64,000 nucleotides of DNA from Clostridium punense. Its GTDB lineage: Bacteria; Bacillota; Clostridia; Clostridiales; Clostridiaceae. The position numbers were made by a program, and so were the translations under genes. The stretch is taken from the NCBI RefSeq assembly GCF_017874425.1, contig NZ_JAGGLL010000014.1:51437-115436 (forward strand). Direction: 5' to 3'. The notes beneath the pieces are model-generated. The model saw only the letters and a program-made list of their open reading frames with translations, had not been told where the DNA came from and ran no database searches. Positions 17,990 through 27,934 of the stretch are shown piece after piece. How positions within the stretch are numbered: the first letter of the stretch is position 1; every line of letters starts with the position of its first letter.

Positions 17990-18036
17990 ATATAAGCTCC
18001 TTAGAGTAAGGATTAAATCCCTATCCAAGGAGCCTA
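17990..18036 (-). terminator. terminator after degV
   Basis: Arms AAGCTCCTT and AAGGAGCCT (about 17994-18002 and 18027-18035) with an inner partial stem, followed on the minus strand by ATATTTTTATC. Confidence 0.75.
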
Positions 18037-18083
18037 TAATTTTCATTAACATATTTACAGTAAATTTAAAAACTTAATTTAAA

Positions 18084-18932
18084 TTAGCATTCAATAAAAA
18101 ATATACCGCAGGCATTTCTTCCTGAATGAGTCCCAACTACACAGCCAACTTCTGCTTCTACATATTCAATACCTTTATCTTCTAAATATCTTTTTATCCC
18201 TTGTAAAACTTCTGCATTTTCTTTATCTGCTGCGGCATTTAAAACTATTGGACTTATTTGTGTAGAGATACCAGTCTGCTCTAAATACTCTATTATATAT
18301 CTTAGCGCTTTTTTACTTCCTCTAACTTTATCTCTAACTACCATTTCACCATTTTCAACAGCTAGATTTAACTTTATCCCTAGTAAGCCACCAATAATGC
18401 CTTGAGTCTTTGATAATCTTCCACCTTTAACTAAGTTATCTAAAGATTCAAAGTTTAAGGTACTTTTTACTTTAGGTATGGTTTGGAGAACTATTTTATA
18501 AATCTCTTCTGCATTATAATTTTCATTTTTCAATGCACAAGCCTTTAACACTAACATCCCAAGACCACAAGTTACATTTTGAGAGTCAACTATAAATATT
18601 TTATCTGTTTCAAGCATTCCCTTTGCAATGGTTGCTGATTGAAAAGTTCCACTCATTTTAGATGATAAGTGCAATGAAACTATAGAATATCCTTCATCTA
18701 AGTATTTCTTATAAACTTGCGAAAACCTACCTGGAGTTATCTGACTAGTCTTAGGCGACTCATCAGCCTTATCCATCTTATCTAAAAATTCCTCGAGGGT
18801 TATATCCACACCATCTAGGTAAGTAACGTTGTCTATAGTAACCTCTAATGGGATTACTTCTATGTCATGCTTCGCGATAAGTTCCTTAGGCAAATCGCAA
18901 GTACTATCAGTTATTATTTTTATTTTTTCCAT
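18084..18932 (-). CDS. DegV family fatty-acid-binding protein
   Basis: 282 residues of the DegV (EDD fold) family, cytosolic proteins that bind a fatty acid; in Gram-positives some (FakB) present it to the FakA kinase. It starts KIIT-DSTCDLPKELI, the conserved DSTCDLP loop. It contains TSQITPGRFSQVYKKYLDEG and SSKMSGTFQSA, then the RLSKTQGIIGGLLGIK motif and the C-terminal GCVVGTHSGRNACGIFFIE. Full length. It is encoded 12 bases downstream of trmL and closed by a terminator. No fakA homologue is nearby, so calling it FakB would go beyond the evidence. Confidence 0.92.
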   Translation of the reverse strand: MEKIKIITDSTCDLPKELIAKHDIEVIPLEVTIDNVTYLDGVDITLEEFLDKMDKADESPKTSQITPGRFSQVYKKYLDEGYSIVSLHLSSKMSGTFQSATIAKGMLETDKIFIVDSQNVTCGLGMLVLKACALKNENYNAEEIYKIVLQTIPKVKSTLNFESLDNLVKGGRLSKTQGIIGGLLGIKLNLAVENGEMVVRDKVRGSKKALRYIIEYLEQTGISTQISPIVLNAAADKENAEVLQGIKRYLEDKGIEYVEAEVGCVVGTHSGRNACGIFFIEC

Positions 18933-18944
18933 GTCCCCCCACCT

Positions 18945-19412
18945 TTATTTCATATTAGGAAATTCTAGTTGCCTTAGTGCTTCATAAGCTATTATAGCTA
19001 CTGTATTTGAAAGATTTAAAGATCTAGAAGTCGTATTTATCATTGGAACTTTTATTAAATTTTTAAAGTTTTCATTCCTTATATATTCAGGTAATCCACT
19101 AGACTCTCGACCAAAAACTAAGAAATCCCCGTCTTTAAATTCAACTTGATGATAATATTTATCACCCTTAGTACTACAAAAATAAAACGTACTATCTTTA
19201 TATTTTTCTCTAAGCGCCTCATAGGATTCATGAATTTCTAATTGAAGATATGGCCAGTAATCCAATCCTGCACGTCTAGTTTCCTTTTCTTCTAAACTAA
19301 ATCCTAGTGGTTTAATTAAGTGTAACTTGCTATCAGTTAACACACATGTTCTACCAATATTTCCAGTATTCTGCGGAATTTCTGGTTGAAATAATACTAT
19401 ATTTAAATTCAC
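18945..19412 (-). CDS. trmL: tRNA (cytidine/uridine-34 2'-O)-methyltransferase
   Basis: 155-residue SPOUT methyltransferase that 2'-O-methylates the wobble base of some leucine tRNAs. Start blocks NIVLFQPEIPQNTGNIGRTC, central FCSTKGDKYYHQVEFKDGDF, and the knotted SAM-binding region LVFGRESSGLPEYI ... IKVPMINTTSRSLNLSNTVAIIAYEAL are diagnostic. I choose the GTG at 19412, which has GGGAGGT 7 bases upstream; a longer frame starting at 19445 adds an 11-residue tail with no ribosome-binding site. It forms a pair with the DegV gene. Confidence 0.93.
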   Translation of the reverse strand: MNLNIVLFQPEIPQNTGNIGRTCVLTDSKLHLIKPLGFSLEEKETRRAGLDYWPYLQLEIHESYEALREKYKDSTFYFCSTKGDKYYHQVEFKDGDFLVFGRESSGLPEYIRNENFKNLIKVPMINTTSRSLNLSNTVAIIAYEALRQLEFPNMK

Positions 19413-19624
19413 GTTGCTACCTCCCAAAGAATTATTGCTTAGCATTATAATACTCTAATTAACTCATTTAGTAAAGTTAGTAATTACGTTTATATTCAAT
19501 TGAGATAGCCTTATATAGAGAGATATTACAATACTTTTAGTATTTATAATATTATATCTTCCTAAACTTTTCAAATATTCTTCTTTTAATTTCCACTTAA
19601 TTCTTTATATAATAATTTACTGTA
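19413..19624. other. intergenic spacer upstream of trmL
   Basis: AT-rich; contains the trmL ribosome-binding site and probably its promoter. I see no terminator or ORF of note. Confidence 0.4.
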
Positions 19625-20461
19625 TTACAATTCAGTATTTTTAATTATAAATTTTTCGATAACTTTCCCTACCCCATCTTCATCATTAGTGTCTGTTATA
19701 TAATCAGCAATTTTTTTTACACTTTCCTCTCCATTTCCCATAGCAACCCCTAAACCAGCAAATTCAATCATTGAAATATCATTTTCATTATCACCAATGC
19801 AAATCACTTCATCTGGGAAAATGTTATAAAAATCTGATAGAATTTTTACAGCCCTTCCTTTCGAGGTATTTTTACTCATCACTTCAAAATTATTACTATG
19901 AGAGCTTACAACTTCAAAAGAATTAAGTTCCTTAAATTCCAACTTTGCAGCTAAAATCTTATCCTTATCCTCATCTGCTGCCACAACCTTTATAATTTCA
20001 GTTTCGTATTTTTTAAATATTTCTTTCCAATTCTCTGTAACCTCTATTGATATTTGATGCTTCTTTCCTCTATTTTTATTTTCTTCATTATAATAAGCAG
20101 AAAAATACTTTAACTCCTCCGTAAATATAGAATCTGAAGTAAAAAAGTGAGGTACTATACTGTATTTCTTTAATACAGAAAGAATTTTACAACAATTATC
20201 TAATCCTAGTACAGATTTGTATATTACATCATTACTATCACACTCTCTAATATAAGCTCCATTGGAGGCAATAATAGGGGCCTTAACCCCTATTAATTCT
20301 CCATAGTAATTTGCAGAAGTGAAAATTCTACCAGTACAGATAGCAATATTAACTCCTAGTTCATGAGCTTTTTCTATAGCTTGTAGATTTCTTTTAGTAA
20401 TATTTTTATTGGAATTAAGCAAAGTTCCATCCATATCAACACAAACTAATTTATAACCCAT
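19625..20461 (-). CDS. Cof-type HAD-IIB family hydrolase
   Basis: 278-residue haloacid-dehalogenase-type phosphatase. Motif I is VCVDMDGTLLNSN near residue 10. A Cof-type cap spans roughly residues 85-190. Motif III/IV lie in SKGRAVKILSDFYN and DEVICIGDNENDISMIEFAGLGVAMGNG. Substrates of such proteins are usually small phosphorylated metabolites; none can be assigned. The ATG at 20461 is chosen because GGAGG lies 6 bases upstream; an ATG two codons earlier overlaps that site. It is the last gene after the transglutaminase gene, only 11 bases away, so co-transcribed. Confidence 0.92.
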   Translation of the reverse strand: MGYKLVCVDMDGTLLNSNKNITKRNLQAIEKAHELGVNIAICTGRIFTSANYYGELIGVKAPIIASNGAYIRECDSNDVIYKSVLGLDNCCKILSVLKKYSIVPHFFTSDSIFTEELKYFSAYYNEENKNRGKKHQISIEVTENWKEIFKKYETEIIKVVAADEDKDKILAAKLEFKELNSFEVVSSHSNNFEVMSKNTSKGRAVKILSDFYNIFPDEVICIGDNENDISMIEFAGLGVAMGNGEESVKKIADYITDTNDEDGVGKVIEKFIIKNTEL

Positions 20462-20472
20462 AATCATCCTCC

Positions 20473-22839
20473 TTAGTTAGATCCAAAATATTTCTTCATA
20501 AAGTAACTTAATCTTTTCTCCTTAGACTTAATATAATTCTCAAAGAAAATTATTTCTTGTTTTTTTTCTGAGGTATTTCTATTTATCCCGCCATAATATT
20601 CTTCATAGGACAACTCTCCAAGCACCATTAATCGCTCTTTGAGTGAACCATCTCTCACAGTTTCTATAAATTCTAGATCCCCACTACTTTCAGGTTTTAT
20701 TATATCAATGGTTTCTAGCCTTTCTAAGCAATACTGATATAGAGGCACTACACTTGACGATAAGTACACATATTTTATACGTCTTCTAACTTTTAAAATT
20801 CTATAGATTATATATAACAGTATAGTTGTTGGAATAGCTATACTACAGAACAAATTATAGTTAAGGTTAAAAGCTCTAAAGTCCCAAGAATCTTCTTCTA
20901 ACTCTTCTTCCATAGGATTTTTCCTATTAGGTTTTTCCTTATTAATTTCATTTTCCTTATTGCCTTCCGATACTTTCTCTTCGCCGTTTTCTGCTGAATT
21001 GTTCAAAGCTTCAAATTCAGTAGGTGTTGGCGACGGGTCTACTACAACCCACAGATCTTTTTCTGGATTTATAAGAATTTCACACCATGCATGAGCTTCT
21101 GCATTAGTCACAATATATTTACCTTCACCATCTGTTTTATCAGGTGTTTTGAACCCTTGAACATATCTTGCTGGAATACCGGCTATTCTGCACAGTATTG
21201 TAGTTGCAGAAGCAAAATAAGTACAATACCCTTTCTTTTCTTCAAGTAGAAAAAAAGACACAAAGTCTTTGCCTTCTGGTATTTCTGATACTTGAAGAGT
21301 GTATGGATAGTTTTTGGTCAAATAATTTCTAATTGCTAAAGCCTTCTCGTAATTAGTAAGTTTTTCTTTTTCTTTTCCTGTGCTATTTAAGATTTTATCT
21401 AACAAGTCATAAACTTCACTAGAAATTTCTGAATCAAGTTGGAAATAGCTTTCATAATTATCTAAAATACTTGTTAACTGACTCTTTTCAAAGTTGTTTA
21501 TATCTAAAGAGTTAACTCTTTTCTCATAATTTAAATATGGTTCATTTTCTTGTCTAATTGGAAGTTTATAATTTTCCTGTTTTATATTAGTTGCTGCAGG
21601 TCTGTTTTGAATACCTTCCACATAATTCTCATACCCCTTATAGCTAAAAAATTTAACTAAGTAAGGATTTCTCACATCTACATCATTAATAAAGGTAGGC
21701 GTTTTTGTATAAAAAACTCCTTTATAATCGCTTACAATATCAAATCCATTGTTAGGTGTAAAAAAAGAAGTTGAGTTTAAGTTTACATTAGGGAATATCT
21801 CTATTTCTTTTGTAGTAGCCCCAAGAACTCCATCCCCCTCACCTTCACCTATAGATTTTAAACCAGTTTTTTCAAAATCATAATCCTCATACTTAGGTGT
21901 TGGTTCTCCCTCAGTACTTAGCCAATAATTCTTTGAATAATAATCTTTAACAGTACCTTTAAGATAATAAGGTTTATCACTTTTAACTTTAAAAACTTCT
22001 TTTCTATTTAAGGTTATGGGGCCACCTAGTTTTACCTCTGTATCATTATAACCTGATTGATTCAAATCAAATTCACCTATAAGTGCATTTTTAAGATTCC
22101 CTATTCTCTTTGAAGGTGCAAATCTATTTTGAAAGGTATCTGTTAGTTCTTTAACACTTTGACCTCTATAATCTTGCGGTAGAATAGAAGTAATTCTGAC
22201 AATAATTAAAGAAATTACTACTGAATATACAAAAATATGTCTAATGTTTAAGCTAACTTTTATTTCCTTGCTTCTAAATTCTTTTAACTTTTTCAAAAAT
22301 GAGGTTATAGCAAAGGTTCCTAAAGAAACCCCCAAAAAATAGTAGATATTTTTTAAAACCGATGAATATAATATAGTGTACCAGAAAGATACCATTGCAA
22401 CAAAATTAAATACTATAATACTATTTTTCCAAAGATTATTTAGAATAATAAGTGATGAAACAAGTAAGGGAATTAACACAAAAAACATTTTTTTATATTG
22501 ATAAAAATAAGTAGGCTTATCCTTAAGTAAGGCATTGTTAATATCAAGAATATTATTTATAAAATCCTTTGTAGTATAAATTGTTATAATATCCTTATAC
22601 TTGTACATCAAAACACCAATAATAGCTATAAATATGCTCGTAAAAACTACTTTATAAACTTTTTTATCAAGAATAAAAGTGTAAAACAAGTAAATTAATA
22701 CTCCAAATAATACAAGCAAAAATATGATAACATAATCAAAATCTTGAATTTTCAAACCATCCTTAATAAGCTTAAGAAAAAAAATAAAATTTATAAAAAC
22801 GATTAATATTGATATAATTTTTTCTTTAAGTCTATCCAT
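20473..22839 (-). CDS. membrane protein with extracytoplasmic transglutaminase-like domain
   Basis: 788 residues. An N-terminal block of about six to seven membrane helices (residues 10-220) is followed by a large outer region. The transglutaminase-like core lies near 500-620, with catalytic Cys in KKGYCTYFASATTILCRIAG, His in TNAEAHAWCEILI and Asp in LWVVVDPSPTPTEF. A charged linker, one more membrane helix (about 665-685) and a cytoplasmic tail follow. This is the standard partner of MoxR and DUF58 genes, which lie directly upstream. The trio is thought to act on cell-surface or envelope proteins, but its substrate is unknown. Complete triad, so probably an active protease or transferase. 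Confidence 0.92.
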   Translation of the reverse strand: MDRLKEKIISILIVFINFIFFLKLIKDGLKIQDFDYVIIFLLVLFGVLIYLFYTFILDKKVYKVVFTSIFIAIIGVLMYKYKDIITIYTTKDFINNILDINNALLKDKPTYFYQYKKMFFVLIPLLVSSLIILNNLWKNSIIVFNFVAMVSFWYTILYSSVLKNIYYFLGVSLGTFAITSFLKKLKEFRSKEIKVSLNIRHIFVYSVVISLIIVRITSILPQDYRGQSVKELTDTFQNRFAPSKRIGNLKNALIGEFDLNQSGYNDTEVKLGGPITLNRKEVFKVKSDKPYYLKGTVKDYYSKNYWLSTEGEPTPKYEDYDFEKTGLKSIGEGEGDGVLGATTKEIEIFPNVNLNSTSFFTPNNGFDIVSDYKGVFYTKTPTFINDVDVRNPYLVKFFSYKGYENYVEGIQNRPAATNIKQENYKLPIRQENEPYLNYEKRVNSLDINNFEKSQLTSILDNYESYFQLDSEISSEVYDLLDKILNSTGKEKEKLTNYEKALAIRNYLTKNYPYTLQVSEIPEGKDFVSFFLLEEKKGYCTYFASATTILCRIAGIPARYVQGFKTPDKTDGEGKYIVTNAEAHAWCEILINPEKDLWVVVDPSPTPTEFEALNNSAENGEEKVSEGNKENEINKEKPNRKNPMEEELEEDSWDFRAFNLNYNLFCSIAIPTTILLYIIYRILKVRRRIKYVYLSSSVVPLYQYCLERLETIDIIKPESSGDLEFIETVRDGSLKERLMVLGELSYEEYYGGINRNTSEKKQEIIFFENYIKSKEKRLSYFMKKYFGSN

Positions 22840-22863
22840 TATCTCACCTAATTTCTATAACAA

Positions 22864-24030
22864 TTATTGAGGGCTATCCTTTAACAGCTCTAGTATACTG
22901 TAACATTTAACTCCAGCTTCGCACAAAGTATTTATGTCCTCCATAACCCCTACGGATTGGCTGTAATAAAAAATATTAATATCATAACCCTTACTTTTCA
23001 GGTCTATAAATTCATTTTTATTTTCCCCATTAATATCCGGGGTAACTATGGCGATATAGCTTCTTCTGTTAATATTATTTAAGTTTCCATGAATAAAATC
23101 AACAAAATTTCCTTCACCCTCACTTTTATGAGTTAATAGAAACTCCATGAATCCATGAAATTGCTCCTTAGTATCAATATCAAATTTTTTATATTCTTTA
23201 CCACAAATAAATATTTTTGATTTTACTCCTTCTCCAAGCATTTTATTAAGCAGAGATACTGAAAAATCTACCATTAGCTCTTCCTTAGTTCCATCATTGT
23301 CAAAGTAAAAACTCTCTCTTCTCATATCTAAGAACAAATTGCATTGAACCCCAGAAACATAGTCATAGTTCTTTACGTATAAATCCCCATGTTTTGCACT
23401 AAGCTTCCAATGAACTCGTTTAAGGCTGTCTCCAACTCTATATTCTCTAATATCCTTAATTAAGGTTAAATCCTCTACTTTACTTTCATTACTTAATCTA
23501 TTTTCTAACTTTTCGCTTCCACCTAAAAATAAAGGTCTTAACTGATAAATTTTGGGATACACCTTAATACCTGTCTTATTTTCATATCTTTTTACTTGTT
23601 GAAAAACTCCAAATATGTCACTAGTTTTTACTGTGGTAATTCCAAAATCATATATTCCCCTCTTTTTGAAAGTCACATTCTTTTTTAGGAACTTAGTGGA
23701 ATTCAAATTAAGAAAAAAAGCATCTCCATGGTATTTTTTTAAGATATCCACCATGGTGTCATTAACAACTTCTACATAAGCCACTGGAATTATTGAATCA
23801 TTACTTACTTTTATGCTTACTTCTTCGCTATCTCCAACACTAAGTTCATGATTTTTGCATTTTATTTCTGAAACTATATTTTTACTGGTAAAATAAACAT
23901 AAATTACCCCTAGAAATAGTACTAAAAATAAAGAATAAAATATGGCATAAGGTAAATTTCCTCCAGATATTTTTGCAAAAGCCAAAGCTACTACAGTTAT
24001 GATCATGAAGGTTTTTTTGATTTTAATCAT
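22864..24030 (-). CDS. DUF58 domain protein (MoxR partner)
   Basis: 388 residues. Two membrane helices at the N-terminus (about 8-45) are followed by a cytoplasmic region with the DUF58 signature IREYRVGDSLKRVHWKLSAKHGDLYVKNYD near 195-225 and a von-Willebrand-like part (VQCNLFLDMRRESFYFD). DUF58 proteins occur with MoxR ATPases and transglutaminase-like proteins and are thought to be their adaptors. The ATG overlaps the stop of the MoxR gene by 8 bases. It leads into the transglutaminase gene 24 bases on. Exact role unknown. Confidence 0.92.
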   Translation of the reverse strand: MIKIKKTFMIITVVALAFAKISGGNLPYAIFYSLFLVLFLGVIYVYFTSKNIVSEIKCKNHELSVGDSEEVSIKVSNDSIIPVAYVEVVNDTMVDILKKYHGDAFFLNLNSTKFLKKNVTFKKRGIYDFGITTVKTSDIFGVFQQVKRYENKTGIKVYPKIYQLRPLFLGGSEKLENRLSNESKVEDLTLIKDIREYRVGDSLKRVHWKLSAKHGDLYVKNYDYVSGVQCNLFLDMRRESFYFDNDGTKEELMVDFSVSLLNKMLGEGVKSKIFICGKEYKKFDIDTKEQFHGFMEFLLTHKSEGEGNFVDFIHGNLNNINRRSYIAIVTPDINGENKNEFIDLKSKGYDINIFYYSQSVGVMEDINTLCEAGVKCYSILELLKDSPQ

Positions 24031-24973
24031 ATTTCATCACCTTTGGCACTGGTATTGCACGTAATACGTCAGAAATAATAGCATCACTATCATTCTTATT
24101 TGCTCTAGCACTTGAGGTTGGTATAATTCTATGACTCAAAACCAATTTTACATTTTCTTTAACATCTTCTGGAATTACATAATCCCTTCCTTTTATTAGT
24201 GCAGTAGCTTGAGAAATTCTCTGTAGAGCTAAAGACGCTCTTGTACTTCCTCCAAGGGCTAGACTCTTATTATGTCTAGTAGCATTAATAATGCTTATAA
24301 TGTATTTATTAAGATCATTATTAATATGGACTTTTCTAACTACCTTTTGCAGTTCCATTATGTCCTCTCTTGTAGCAACCGCTGTAAGAGATTCCAGTGG
24401 CTCTTCTTCTCTATATATGTTTAAAATTGAAACTTCATCTGTTTCACTAGGATATCCTATTTTTACTTTTATCATAAATCTATCAAGCTGTGCCTCAGGT
24501 AGTGGGAAGGTTCCCTCATACTCTATAGGATTTTGAGTTGCCATTACTATAAAAGGCCTCTGAAGCATATAGGTATTAACACCCTCAGAAACTTGCTTTT
24601 CTTCCATTACTTCTAAAAGTGCAGACTGAGTTTTCGGCGAAGTTCTATTAATTTCATCTGCCAATATTACATTTGCAAATATGGGACCTTTCCTAAATTC
24701 AAAATCACCATTTTTAGCATTATAAATGGATACTCCAATAATATCTGAAGGTAGCAAATCTGGTGTAAACTGAATTCTGCTGAATGTGAGATTAAGGCTC
24801 TTTGTAATAGCCTTAATTAAAGTGGTTTTCCCAACCCCAGGTACATCTTCAATTAAGATATGCCCATCAGCTATTACCCCTTTCATAATATTATAAATTT
24901 CACTTCTTTTTCCTATAATAACTTTTTCTACATTATTAACTATTTTTTCAACAAGTTCTAAGTTATTATTCAT
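24023..24973 (-). CDS. MoxR family AAA+ ATPase
   Basis: 316-residue AAA+ ATPase of the MoxR type, chaperone-like proteins that assemble or activate partner complexes. Walker A is EDVPGVGKTTLIKAI near residue 40, Walker B VILADEINRTSPKTQSALLEVMEE near 105. Sensor MATQNPIEYEGTFPLPEAQLDRF and the C-terminal lid LALGGSTRASLALQRISQA follow. It heads the MoxR-DUF58-transglutaminase-HAD operon. ATG follows GGGAAGGG. Confidence 0.94.
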   Translation of the reverse strand: MNNNLELVEKIVNNVEKVIIGKRSEIYNIMKGVIADGHILIEDVPGVGKTTLIKAITKSLNLTFSRIQFTPDLLPSDIIGVSIYNAKNGDFEFRKGPIFANVILADEINRTSPKTQSALLEVMEEKQVSEGVNTYMLQRPFIVMATQNPIEYEGTFPLPEAQLDRFMIKVKIGYPSETDEVSILNIYREEEPLESLTAVATREDIMELQKVVRKVHINNDLNKYIISIINATRHNKSLALGGSTRASLALQRISQATALIKGRDYVIPEDVKENVKLVLSHRIIPTSSARANKNDSDAIISDVLRAIPVPKVMKYD

Positions 24974-25294
24974 GTTAATCCCTTCCCTTCAACGCTTAAT
25001 AATCAAGAAATCAAATTATTTAGTATTCTTAACAAACTATTTTGACTTCTATAAATTTAAACTTACCATGGCTTTTTAAAAAATGTATAACTAAATCATA
25101 TCACATTTTATATAAAATAATAATATCACAATTTCTAAAAATTGTAATTATCATTCTCTAATACTTCACTTTTTACATAATTCAAAAGTTTTCATCTTTT
25201 TGGTTTCGCAATATAACTTTACTAGTAATGTTTGGTTTAAAAGATTGATTTTCTTGCTAATCTAAATAAAGGATACTAACTCCTAACTATCAAT
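24974..25294. other. AT-rich intergenic region between VanW and MoxR genes
   Basis: Contains the promoter region of the MoxR operon. Apart from the terminator at its left edge I see no ORF, repeat or RNA motif. Confidence 0.4.
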
Positions 25295-25342
25295 AAAAAA
25301 ACACAGCCTAAATATGCAGAATCATATTTAGGCTGTGTTTTC
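25295..25342 (-). terminator. strong terminator after the VanW gene
   Basis: Arms AAACACAGCCTAAATATG and CATATTTAGGCTGTGTTT are 18-bp complements with a 6-base loop (about 25299-25340), followed on the minus strand by a T run. It overlaps the VanW stop region. Confidence 0.9.
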
Positions 25343-26675
25343 ATTTTCCAACTCTTATCGTTTTATTTATTCCCTTATATCTGCTAGTTGATATTAACTC
25401 TTTTTTTAATAGTGAGTTGCTAATATAGGTAGTTTTATAAACTTCTACTATATAGGAAGGTTTACCTTCCTTTTCCACAATTGTCTCTCCAGGTTCTAGT
25501 TCTTCATCATATATAACTTTTATCTCTGGTTTTATAGTATTTATAATTTTGCTTTCAATATTATAGTTCCTACCCGTCAAGTCCACATTTGAATATAAGT
25601 TAAAATTCACACTATAGTTATTTACATTACCTTCAATAAACACTGGAAAATCTGTATCATTAACAAACTTCAAATCTGAGTATCCATAAAATATCATTGC
25701 ATCTTGTCCTAAGGGCACATAAGAAATAGGTAAACTATGATTTCTTCTTTCTATCACTGTAAGATCACTTCTTATTACTGCATTATAAAGTGTTGTAGAC
25801 ACTTGACAAACACCTCCACCAATATCTTCTACAAACTCATCTCCTACTATGACCTTTGCATTTTCATATCCTTTATCTATGGTAGTTTTTCCAACAATTT
25901 TGTTAAAGCTAAAGACATCTCCTGGCATTAAAAGAGTTCCATTTATAGTTTCTGATGCTATTTTTATGTTTTTACTTCTCGCTAAAGTAGAAGTGTTAAA
26001 AGTAGTATTGTAAGAACTAATCTTCGCATCAATAGACTTAAGTTCTACTTCTGTTACCCTTGGGATTTCCTCTTCAATATGTCCTTGAACAATTATAGGA
26101 ATTTGTAAATTTTCATTAATTTTTTCTTCTATATCCTTTATAAGCAGAATAGTGTTCAATTTTTTCCCAACAACCTCAGGAGTAATTTTAAATGACCCAT
26201 TAACCCTCTTAATTTTCGCATCCACAGCTAGAATTTTAACTTTTTCATCTATATCTTTAATAACTTTTTTAAGTCTATCTTCACTAAGAATTAATTTGGG
26301 TTGAAAATGAATAATCTTAGGAGAATGAATTGCTTTATGCTTATACATAAAGCTTAATTTTTTTCCATAACTAAAAGCATTATCTACTTCTTTATTGCAA
26401 TTAATGCTTATACCAAGTTCATTGTAATTTGTGTCCAGGGAAAAGTCTTCAATTTTAATTGTAATTTCATTGCTTCTTATTATATTAGTTAATTCATTGC
26501 TTAGTTTTTTTTCTGCTTCTACCTTGCTTAATCCTCCAACATAAATTCCCCCTATATATACTCCAGGGTAGATGAGATTCTCATATTTTTTTATTCTCAT
26601 ACCTATTATAGTTAATGAAAAAATTATAAATAAAATAAGTGTTACAAACACTAAGCTAAGCCTCTTTTTTCCCAT
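25341..26675 (-). CDS. VanW family protein with peptidoglycan-binding and G5 domains
   Basis: 444 residues. One N-terminal membrane anchor (about 6-26), then a putative peptidoglycan-binding-4-like repeat region (about 45-220). The VanW core (about 235-375) has the signature blocks PGDVFSFNKIVGKTTIDKGYENA, EDIGGGVCQVSTTLYNAV and RRNHSLPISYVPLGQDAMIFYG. A C-terminal G5-like domain follows (EELEPGETIVEKEGKPSYIV). It is predicted to sit on the cell surface bound to the wall. VanW was named for vancomycin operons, but this standalone chromosomal gene gives no reason to infer resistance. Monocistronic with a strong terminator. Confidence 0.9.
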   Translation of the reverse strand: MGKKRLSLVFVTLILFIIFSLTIIGMRIKKYENLIYPGVYIGGIYVGGLSKVEAEKKLSNELTNIIRSNEITIKIEDFSLDTNYNELGISINCNKEVDNAFSYGKKLSFMYKHKAIHSPKIIHFQPKLILSEDRLKKVIKDIDEKVKILAVDAKIKRVNGSFKITPEVVGKKLNTILLIKDIEEKINENLQIPIIVQGHIEEEIPRVTEVELKSIDAKISSYNTTFNTSTLARSKNIKIASETINGTLLMPGDVFSFNKIVGKTTIDKGYENAKVIVGDEFVEDIGGGVCQVSTTLYNAVIRSDLTVIERRNHSLPISYVPLGQDAMIFYGYSDLKFVNDTDFPVFIEGNVNNYSVNFNLYSNVDLTGRNYNIESKIINTIKPEIKVIYDEELEPGETIVEKEGKPSYIVEVYKTTYISNSLLKKELISTSRYKGINKTIRVGK

Positions 26676-26828
26676 TAAAAATCCCCTCCATTTTTACAAT
26701 TATATGAATATAAAACACTCAAAATTATAAAATTGCACTACTACTTAGAGAAAATTTATGATAATATAATATCAATATGTAATATTTAAAATATTTTATA
26801 TTTTAAAATAATCAAAAGAGGTGTTTAT

Positions 26829-27866
26829 ATGAACTATAATTCAAACCAAATTAAAGAATACTTGCAAAACATATTAACTATTCCAAGCCCAACAGGTTAT
26901 ACTGTTAGAATAATGGATTATATAAGAGAGGAATTAAACAAATTAAATATTTCTTATGTTACTACTAATAAAGGAGCAGTAGTTGCTACAATAAAAGGTA
27001 AAAATGATGATTATCAAAAAACACTTTCTGCTCATGTGGATACCTTAGGAGCTATGGTAACAGGAATAAAAGGTAACGGTAGACTGTCTCTAACTCAACT
27101 TGGTGGATTTATGATGACTTCAGTTGAGGGTGAAAATATTACTATTGAAACTGCGGAAGGTAAAACTTTTGAAGGAACCATTCAAACAATTAAACCATCC
27201 GTTCACATTAGTGGTGGAGATGCTAGAGAATTAAAAAGAGTTGCAGAAAACTACGAAGTTGTTTTAGATGAAAAAGTTTTCTCAAAAGAAGATGTAATCA
27301 ATTTAGGAATAAATGTTGGAGATTTCATATGTTTTGATACAAGAACAAAATTCACTGAAAGTGGATATATCAAATCTAGACATCTAGATGACAAGGCTAG
27401 TGTTGGAATTCTTCTTTATTCTTTAAGATATATTGTTGAAAATAAAATTGAACTTCCTAATACAATTAATGTGTTTATTAGTAATTATGAGGAAGTTGGT
27501 CATGGTGCTTGTGCATGTATTCCAGAAAAAACCAAAGAATTTATCGCTGTAGACATGGGATGTCCAGGACTTGATCAAAACTCTACTGAATATGCTTGTT
27601 GTATTGCAGCTAAAGACTCTTCAGGCCCTTATGATTTAGACCTAAGAGTTAAGTTAACTAACCTTTGCAAAAAACATAATATTGAATATAGAATCGATGT
27701 TTATCCATTCTATGGTTCTGACGCTTCAGCAGCCTTAAGAGCTGGTTATGATATCAAAACAGCTTTAATAGGTGCTGGAATATTTGCTTCACATGGTTAT
27801 GAAAGAACTCATATGGACTCAGTACTTGCTACTGTTGATTTAATAGTTAAGTATGTAATTGAATAA
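26829..27866 (+). CDS. M42 family metallopeptidase (glutamyl aminopeptidase/endoglucanase-like)
   Basis: 345-residue dinuclear metal aminopeptidase of the M42 family, cytosolic, trimming peptides. Metal and catalytic residues sit in LSAHVDTLG (His), SRHLDDKASVG (bridging Asp), SNYEEVGHGA (Glu-Glu), AVDMGCPG (Asp) and the final THMDSV (His). Residues 70-180 hold the small dodecamerisation domain. ATG follows AAAAGAGGTG. It is a single gene on the plus strand, diverging from VanW and ending in a strong terminator. Peptide breakdown suits an amino-acid-fermenting lifestyle. Confidence 0.94.
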   Translation: MNYNSNQIKEYLQNILTIPSPTGYTVRIMDYIREELNKLNISYVTTNKGAVVATIKGKNDDYQKTLSAHVDTLGAMVTGIKGNGRLSLTQLGGFMMTSVEGENITIETAEGKTFEGTIQTIKPSVHISGGDARELKRVAENYEVVLDEKVFSKEDVINLGINVGDFICFDTRTKFTESGYIKSRHLDDKASVGILLYSLRYIVENKIELPNTINVFISNYEEVGHGACACIPEKTKEFIAVDMGCPGLDQNSTEYACCIAAKDSSGPYDLDLRVKLTNLCKKHNIEYRIDVYPFYGSDASAALRAGYDIKTALIGAGIFASHGYERTHMDSVLATVDLIVKYVIE

Positions 27867-27873
27867 TAAATTT

Positions 27874-27904
27874 AAAAGCGTAGTGCATAGCACTACGCTT
27901 TTGT
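27874..27904 (+). terminator. terminator after the M42 peptidase gene
   Basis: AAGCGTAGTGC/GCACTACGCTT (27876-27886 and 27890-27900), 11-bp perfect stem with flanking A and T runs; it could act in both directions between the convergent genes. Confidence 0.88.
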
Positions 27905-27934
27905 ATATTTATTATAAATCTTCCTAGCAATCTT

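Noticed and set aside
25341..26675. VanW gene as an indication of vancomycin resistance
   Set aside because: No vanA/B/H/X/R/S genes nearby; VanW domains are common surface proteins in clostridia.
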